DNA of 45,752 nucleotides, from contig JBAZAX010000010.1 in NCBI GenBank assembly GCA_041671765.1, positions 1 through 45,752 of the forward strand, in the 5' to 3' direction. Positions 41,140-45,752 of the stretch are shown here, piece by piece. A program made the position numbers and the translations under genes. The notes beneath the pieces were generated by a model, which ran no database searches, was not told the DNA's origin, and was given only the letters and a program-made list of their open reading frames with translations. Source of the stretch: JBAZAX01 sp041671765 (lineage in GTDB: Bacteria; Babelota; Babeliae; Babelales; RVW-14). The first letter of the stretch is position 1. Every line of letters starts with the position of its first letter.

Positions 41140-43233
41140 ATGCATAAGATTTTTACTTTACCCGATGTAGGGTTGGTAGCAGAGGTTGGCAAGCTTGCTC
41201 GTCAAGCAGATGGTTCGGTTTGGATTAGGGTCGGCGATAATGTTGTGTTGGCAACAGCCGTAGCGGCAAAGGAAGTTCAGGGGTTCAAGGGTTTTTTTCC
41301 TTTAACCGTTGAATATCGAGAGCGTCCTGGTGCCGTAGGTAAGATTCCAGGTGGATATGTTAAGCGAGAAGGTAAGTTGAGCGATAATGAGGTTCTTACA
41401 TCTCGTTTAATTGATAGGCCTATTCGTCCACTTTTTCCAGAAACATATTTTAATGAAGTTCAGGTACTTTGTACTGTTTACTCTTCTGATGGCAAGTTTC
41501 CTGTTTCAATTTTGGGTCTTATTGGTGCTTCGCTTGCGTTGGCAATCTCGGACATACCTTTTTTTGGTCCAGTTGGCGCAGTTCAAGCGTGTAAGATTGA
41601 TGGGCAGTGGAAATTTAACTTAGATTATGATCAGGCATCTAAATCTGATTCAGACATTGTTATAGCCGGTACAGAAACTGGAATATGCATGGTTGAAGGA
41701 CACTGCAACAACGTTGAAGAGTCCGAAATGATTGATGTTTTGTTTTTGGCGCATGATTTGATTAAAGCTCAAATTAGGTGGCAAAAAGAAATTCAGGCCG
41801 AAGTTGGAAAAACAAAAAATCAACCTGATACAAAAGTAGATTGGGATGGATGGAAAAAGAAGATAAAAGATTCATTTCCAAAAAATTATTTAGATGGATT
41901 ATTTGCTCCAACTAAGCAAGAGTGTTATTCTGCTTTTGAAAATCTTATAAAAAGTACACTTGAGAAATTTAAAGAAGAAATTAGTGCTGATTCAGAACTT
42001 AAATCTATTATTTTGTATTTAACTGATGCATTAATAAAAGAAGAGATGCCCGAAGAAATTATTAAACGTCAGGCTCGTCTTGATGGTAGAAATTTTGATC
42101 AAATTCGTCCAATTTATTCTGAAGTTTCTTCGATTCCTTGTTCCCATGGATCTTCAGTATTTCAACGTGGTGAAACACAGGCACTTGCAAGTATAACTCT
42201 TGGAACATCCCAAGATGCACAAAAGATTGAAACGTTAATGGGCGGTGTAAAAGAGCGTTCTTTTATGCTTCATTATAATTTCCCTCCATTTGCAACTGGC
42301 GAGGTCAAACCAATCCGTGGTGCCGGTCGACGTGAAATTGGACATGGGTATTTGGCAGAAACTTCATTTATGAATGTTTTACCTTCACAAGAAGAGTTTC
42401 CATATACAATTCGTTCAGTTGTTGACGTGTTGGAGTCTAACGGATCGTCATCAATGGCGACAGTTTGTTCAACATGTTTGGCATTGATGGATGCCGGTGT
42501 GCCGATTAAGGATTCTGTTGCAGGTGTTGCAATGGGTGCTTTGCGTGATTCATCAGGTAAATTTCACATTTTAACGGATATCACGGGAAAAGAAGACGGC
42601 TTTGGATCGATGGATTTTAAGGTTACAGGTACGTCTCGCGGTATTATGGCATTTCAGCTTGATATTAAAGATAAAGTAGGCCTTAATCGTCAGGTATTCG
42701 AGAATGCACTCGAAAAAGCTCGAATTGCTAGATTGTTTCTTTTAAATGAAATGAATAAAACTCTAACAGAACCGCGCAAAAAACTTTCAGATCTTGCTCC
42801 ACGCGTTGTTTCCTTCAAGGTTCCAACAGATAAAATTGGTGCGATTATCGGACCTGCTGGAAAAATTATTAAAGAAATTGTTGCAAAGACAGGTACGCAA
42901 GTTGATATCTCAGATGATGGAATTGTCAAAATTTACTCCAAAGACAGTGCTGCTGCTGCACATGCAGAAGGCTGGGTTAAAATCATTGCTGGGGATATTC
43001 AAATTGGTGCCACATTTGCAGGAATTATTAAGCGCATAGCAGATTTCGGGCTATTTGTTGAGCTCGTTCCAGGTAAAGAAGGCTTGGTCCATGTTTCAAC
43101 AATATCTAGATCAAAACAGAGAGATATAGATAGAATTTGCAGAATTAATGATGTTCTTAAGGTAACAGTTACGGCATATGATCGAGAAACGGATCGAATT
43201 AGACTCGTTGCTCCGGATCTTGAAAAAGATTAA
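41140..43233 (+). CDS. pnp: Polyribonucleotide nucleotidyltransferase (PNPase)
   Basis: 697 residues. Degrades RNA 3'-to-5' with phosphate. Two RNase PH-like domains ('LATAVAAKEVQGFKGFFPL', 'YVKREGKLSDNEVLTSRLID', later 'SFMLHYNFPPFATGEVKP' and 'SSMATVCSTCLALMDAGV') with the active-site 'KEDGFGSMDFKVTGT'. Then a KH domain ('DKIGAIIGPAGKIIKEI') and an S1 domain ('GIIKRIADFGLFVELVPG'). Length normal. ATG behind AAAGG. The next gene encodes RNase PH, related to its own catalytic domains. Confidence 0.98.
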   Translation: MHKIFTLPDVGLVAEVGKLARQADGSVWIRVGDNVVLATAVAAKEVQGFKGFFPLTVEYRERPGAVGKIPGGYVKREGKLSDNEVLTSRLIDRPIRPLFPETYFNEVQVLCTVYSSDGKFPVSILGLIGASLALAISDIPFFGPVGAVQACKIDGQWKFNLDYDQASKSDSDIVIAGTETGICMVEGHCNNVEESEMIDVLFLAHDLIKAQIRWQKEIQAEVGKTKNQPDTKVDWDGWKKKIKDSFPKNYLDGLFAPTKQECYSAFENLIKSTLEKFKEEISADSELKSIILYLTDALIKEEMPEEIIKRQARLDGRNFDQIRPIYSEVSSIPCSHGSSVFQRGETQALASITLGTSQDAQKIETLMGGVKERSFMLHYNFPPFATGEVKPIRGAGRREIGHGYLAETSFMNVLPSQEEFPYTIRSVVDVLESNGSSSMATVCSTCLALMDAGVPIKDSVAGVAMGALRDSSGKFHILTDITGKEDGFGSMDFKVTGTSRGIMAFQLDIKDKVGLNRQVFENALEKARIARLFLLNEMNKTLTEPRKKLSDLAPRVVSFKVPTDKIGAIIGPAGKIIKEIVAKTGTQVDISDDGIVKIYSKDSAAAAHAEGWVKIIAGDIQIGATFAGIIKRIADFGLFVELVPGKEGLVHVSTISRSKQRDIDRICRINDVLKVTVTAYDRETDRIRLVAPDLEKD

Positions 43234-43253
43234 TCAATTAATTAAAGTAGATT

Positions 43254-44122
43254 ATGGATACTTTATCAAGATATGATGGTCGTAGCTTTGATCAAATTAG
43301 ATCTATAAAATTACAATATGATGCATTTGGTTATGCCGATGCATCATTATTGTTTGAGTTGGGACAAACTAAAGTTCTTGTTTCAGTAAGCTTGCAGCAG
43401 TCTGTTCCTCCTTTTTTAAAGGGACAAAGAACGGGATGGATTTCCGCTGAATATTCAATGCTTCCCTGTGCCACTCAGCAACGTACAATTCGCAATCTAA
43501 TTTAGCACAACGTAATGCGCGGAGTGTTGAGATTTCTCGTTTAATAGGCAGATGTTTGCGATCTTGTATAAATATGAATGGGCTTGGCGAACGAAGTATT
43601 CTTATTGATTGCGATGTATTGCAGGCTGATGGTGGTACAAGGGTTGCGTCTATTACTGCAGCCAGTCTGGTTTTGAATTTGGCTGTTCAGCGTTGGATAC
43701 AAGCAGGATTAATTGAAGAAAACATCGTAAACGAATTGATAGCAGCAATTTCGGTAGGCGTAGTTGATGGGCAGCTTGTTACAGACTTGAGTTATATTGA
43801 AGACAAAGATGCGCAAGCAGACTTTAATTTTGTTGTTTCACATAGCGGTAATTTAATTGAAATTCAAGGTACTTCAGAAAAAAATCCTATCTCTTGGCCA
43901 CAATTTGAAGAGTTAAAAAATTTAGCATTAAAGTCTGTTGAAGAGATTTTTAATACTTGTTCTCAGATTGTTCCTCCATGTAAAATTTTGGATATCAATT
44001 CAAGGCAAAGTCAATCAAATGGCAATAGGTATCAGGACAAGCGAAAACACAAACAGGGTGATTTAAAACGTGATTCAAACCCTGGAATATTCAGTTTATC
44101 CAACAGAATAAAAAAAACTTAA
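43254..44122 (+). pseudogene. rph: Ribonuclease PH, interrupted by a single-base frameshift
   Basis: The first frame (43254-43505) codes 'MDTLSRYDGRSFDQIRSIKL' through 'GWISAEYSMLPCATQQRTIR' and then hits TAG at 43503. The second frame continues from about 43494 to 44122, where 'NLAQRNARSVEISRLIGRC', 'LIDCDVLQADGGTR' and 'AAISVGVVDGQLV' carry on RNase PH without loss. Restoring one base near 43494-43499 rejoins the frames with no missing conserved residue. Catalytic aspartates in 'DLSYIEDKDAQADFN' are intact. C-terminal residues after about 'PPCKILDINS' form a basic, Q/K/R-rich extension. Could be a true inactivation, an assembly error (the scaffold is draft) or recoding. RNase PH trims tRNA 3' ends. 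Confidence 0.85.
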
Positions 44123-44141
44123 ATTTTTTACGGAGTGCTAA

Positions 44142-44711
44142 ATGGATCGACTTTATATTTTTATACATGAGGCGCTCAAAAACTTTTTATCACGTGCAAT
44201 GTTAATAGTTGCAGCCTGTTCTATTTTGTTTTTATCAGCCTGTGTTTTTAAGCATACAACAAGTCGAAACTTTTCTGTACAAAAACAAACTGTTCATGTT
44301 TTCGTTCAAATGCCAACGAGTAACCAGGTTTATGCGAATATTGCGCCACTTGTTTATGATTCGATTGTTGAATATTTTGAATTGGTTGGGTACAAAATTT
44401 CTTGTAAACAAAGTGATGCTTATACTTTTAATATTATAGTTAAAAGTCTTGATCCTTTGCAAAAATATGTTTCGCCTGATATTTTGTTATTTCACTCAAC
44501 GATCAGATTAGAATTAGAGTGTCAATTACTCAATTTCAACCAATCTATTGTTGCATCTAAAATATTTTATTTTTATCATTTAATCTCGAAGCCAAAAAAT
44601 CCGGTAACAAACAGCGATTTTTTGGATTTTGAGTATCGAAAATTACTAAGAAAAGCGATGCCAAAAATTGAGCAATATTTTAGACCGTATTTGGTAGAAA
44701 AATGTCAGTGA
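44142..44711 (+). CDS. lptE: LptE-like outer-membrane lipoprotein
   Basis: 189 residues. A basic start, a hydrophobic segment (about 18-33) and a lipobox 'LFLSAC' (cysteine near 34) mark it as a lipoprotein. The mature part has a short strand-helix-strand pattern ('TVHVFVQMPTSNQVYANIAPL' is LptE/LPS-assembly-like, then 'EYFELVGYKISCKQSDAYTF'). In E. coli lptE lies just before holA, and here the next gene is holA-like and overlaps by 10 bases, which supports the call. Sequence similarity alone is weak. LptE plugs the LptD barrel in LPS export. Confidence 0.5.
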   Translation: MDRLYIFIHEALKNFLSRAMLIVAACSILFLSACVFKHTTSRNFSVQKQTVHVFVQMPTSNQVYANIAPLVYDSIVEYFELVGYKISCKQSDAYTFNIIVKSLDPLQKYVSPDILLFHSTIRLELECQLLNFNQSIVASKIFYFYHLISKPKNPVTNSDFLDFEYRKLLRKAMPKIEQYFRPYLVEKCQ

Positions 44712-45679
44712 TAAGCTTCAAAAAATTTCTACAAAGTGCTGTTGAAGAAGATTTTTGGAAGTCATCAAAAATTTTTTGTTTTAAGGGTTCGGATTTTTGT
44801 TCCATTTTTTTTAGTAAATTATTTGAGTTTTTAGAGTGCAATCAGAAGCTGCCATATTCTAAGAAAAGTCTACTCGCTGAAAATTTAAAAAATGAGTACC
44901 ATTCGTATTTAGAACAGAGCATTTTAGGAAATTATAGTTTTTATTGGTTGGGTAATTTATCTGAACATGCAAAAAATACAAAACTTTTAAATTACATTTC
45001 TAATTATGACGGGTTGCATACAATTTCGTTTTTTATTCCAAACGATTTCAAAAATTTTAAATTATCCCAAAACGCTGTGCAGATCGAAATTGATTCAAAT
45101 ATTAATATTGATGATGCTAAGAAAATAATAGCTCTTTTCAGTCCGAAAATGCCAGATAAAAAAATTGCCATGCTAGGCAAAATTTTTAATGGAAGAAATG
45201 ATATTGATATTGATTCCGTATGCATGCTGGTAAATTATTTTGAGCTAATTAACATAAATGCATTGGATAATTCCTTCGCATATATCGCTAAAATTTTTGG
45301 GACACAGCCTGTTTTGAGCCAGCTTTCAAATGCTTTCTGGACAAAAAGTACAAAAGATTTTTTTAACATTTGGCAGAAGATAGAATCATCTTATCCGGAA
45401 GTTTTTTGGGTAATTTTTTGGTCCGAACAGGTATGGAAAGCATATCATACGATTTTGTTTTTAAGTCAAAAGAATTTTGTCAAAGCCAAACAGATAAGCT
45501 ATGGGTTGCCGTTTTCTTTTATAAATAAAGACTTTAAAAATTTTAAACTTGCAGATTTAACTAGTTTATATGAAAATTTATATGAGATTGATTTTGCAAT
45601 AAAAAAGGGTTCATCATTTTATTCATTAGATCTTTTTTATTTAAGTTATTTTAATAAAAATTTGAATTCTGGGATTTAA
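44702..45679 (+). CDS. holA: Probable DNA polymerase III delta subunit (HolA-like)
   Basis: 325 residues, close to the usual 330-345 of delta. Overlaps the lptE-like gene by 10 bases, the same neighbour as in E. coli. The N-terminal part has the delta-like alternation 'KIFCFKGSDFCSIFFSKLFEFL'; the middle has 'DIDSVCMLVNYFELININAL', matching the helical lid region. The C-terminal collar is 'STKDFFNIWQKIESSYPEVFW' onward with 'FWSEQVWKAYHTILFLSQ'. No Walker motif is visible, as expected for delta, which opens the sliding clamp without binding ATP. Divergent sequence; assignment rests on length, context and fold-like pattern. Confidence 0.55.
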   Translation: MSVISFKKFLQSAVEEDFWKSSKIFCFKGSDFCSIFFSKLFEFLECNQKLPYSKKSLLAENLKNEYHSYLEQSILGNYSFYWLGNLSEHAKNTKLLNYISNYDGLHTISFFIPNDFKNFKLSQNAVQIEIDSNINIDDAKKIIALFSPKMPDKKIAMLGKIFNGRNDIDIDSVCMLVNYFELININALDNSFAYIAKIFGTQPVLSQLSNAFWTKSTKDFFNIWQKIESSYPEVFWVIFWSEQVWKAYHTILFLSQKNFVKAKQISYGLPFSFINKDFKNFKLADLTSLYENLYEIDFAIKKGSSFYSLDLFYLSYFNKNLNSGI

Positions 45680-45682
45680 AAA

Positions 45683-45752
45683 ATGTCGTTGCATGATATT
45701 TTAAAGCGTGATGTTCAAAAAATGATAAGTGGTCTAAGTAAAAATGAAAAGT
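45683..45752 (+). CDS. Start of an unknown gene (3' truncated by window)
   Basis: ATG three bases after the holA-like stop, with an open frame of 23 codons to the window end ('MSLHDILKRDVQKMISGLSK...'). Close spacing suggests the same operon. Too short to identify; the ribosome site is poor. Confidence 0.4.
   Translation, partial: MSLHDILKRDVQKMISGLSKNEK

Overview
The window is 45.7 kb of AT-rich bacterial DNA using the standard genetic code (TAA, TAG and TGA all act as stops). A run of ten Ns (27904-27913) marks a scaffold join, so this is a draft assembly. Outer-membrane biogenesis genes (a TamB-type C-terminus, an LptE-like lipoprotein) and peptidoglycan precursor genes (murA, glmS) indicate a Gram-negative envelope. 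Many small secreted or membrane-anchored proteins of unknown function, three clostripain-family proteases and two exported glycosyltransferases point to a small-genome, probably host-associated lineage. Candidatus Dependentiae (TM6) is my best guess; this is inference from gene style and was not checked by any search.

Left part (1-27.8 kb) is a mosaic of short operons on both strands. It opens with the 3' end of tamB, a convergent coiled-coil protein gene and an exported phospholipase D-type nuclease. A 476-bp gene-free stretch with a MITE-like palindromic repeat follows, then transaldolase (minus) and two exported glycosyltransferases (plus). Next comes a minus-strand run leuS - small exported protein - MntA-type nucleotidyltransferase - HepT-type HEPN RNase, the last two forming a toxin-antitoxin pair. 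A cluster of three peptidase C11 (clostripain) genes follows, then a small exported protein, a Nudix hydrolase with transketolase, a DUF378 membrane protein, and convergent murA. After a gene-poor gap come two tandem paralogous membrane-anchored proteins of unknown function, thymidine kinase, radA, a small LRR-like secreted and anchored protein, and glmS and rpsI on the minus strand.

Right part (28.2-45.7 kb) is a nearly all-plus-strand information-processing region: tRNA-Tyr, tRNA-Gly, two tRNA-Thr, rpmG (L33), tRNA-Trp, secE, nusG, rplK, rplA, rplJ, rplL, rpoB, rpoC, tRNA-Val, rpsO, pnp, rph (broken by a frameshift), an lptE-like gene, a holA-like gene and the first codons of another gene. 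This is the classical tRNA/secE-nusG-rplKAJL-rpoBC layout, but tuf is absent from its usual place between the tRNA genes and secE, and rpsO-pnp-rph follows rpoC instead of rpsL-rpsG-fusA.

The most unusual coding feature is in RpoB: about 60 extra residues with nine cysteines arranged as CxC/CxxC pairs sit in the N-terminal region where the family has only about 8 residues, which looks like a lineage-specific pair of zinc ribbons inside the polymerase beta subunit. Other notable items are the three clostripain paralogues with very different activation-loop lengths, the membrane-protein pair, a strong 16-bp hairpin between rplL and rpoB, and an in-frame duplication in the L7/L12 hinge.
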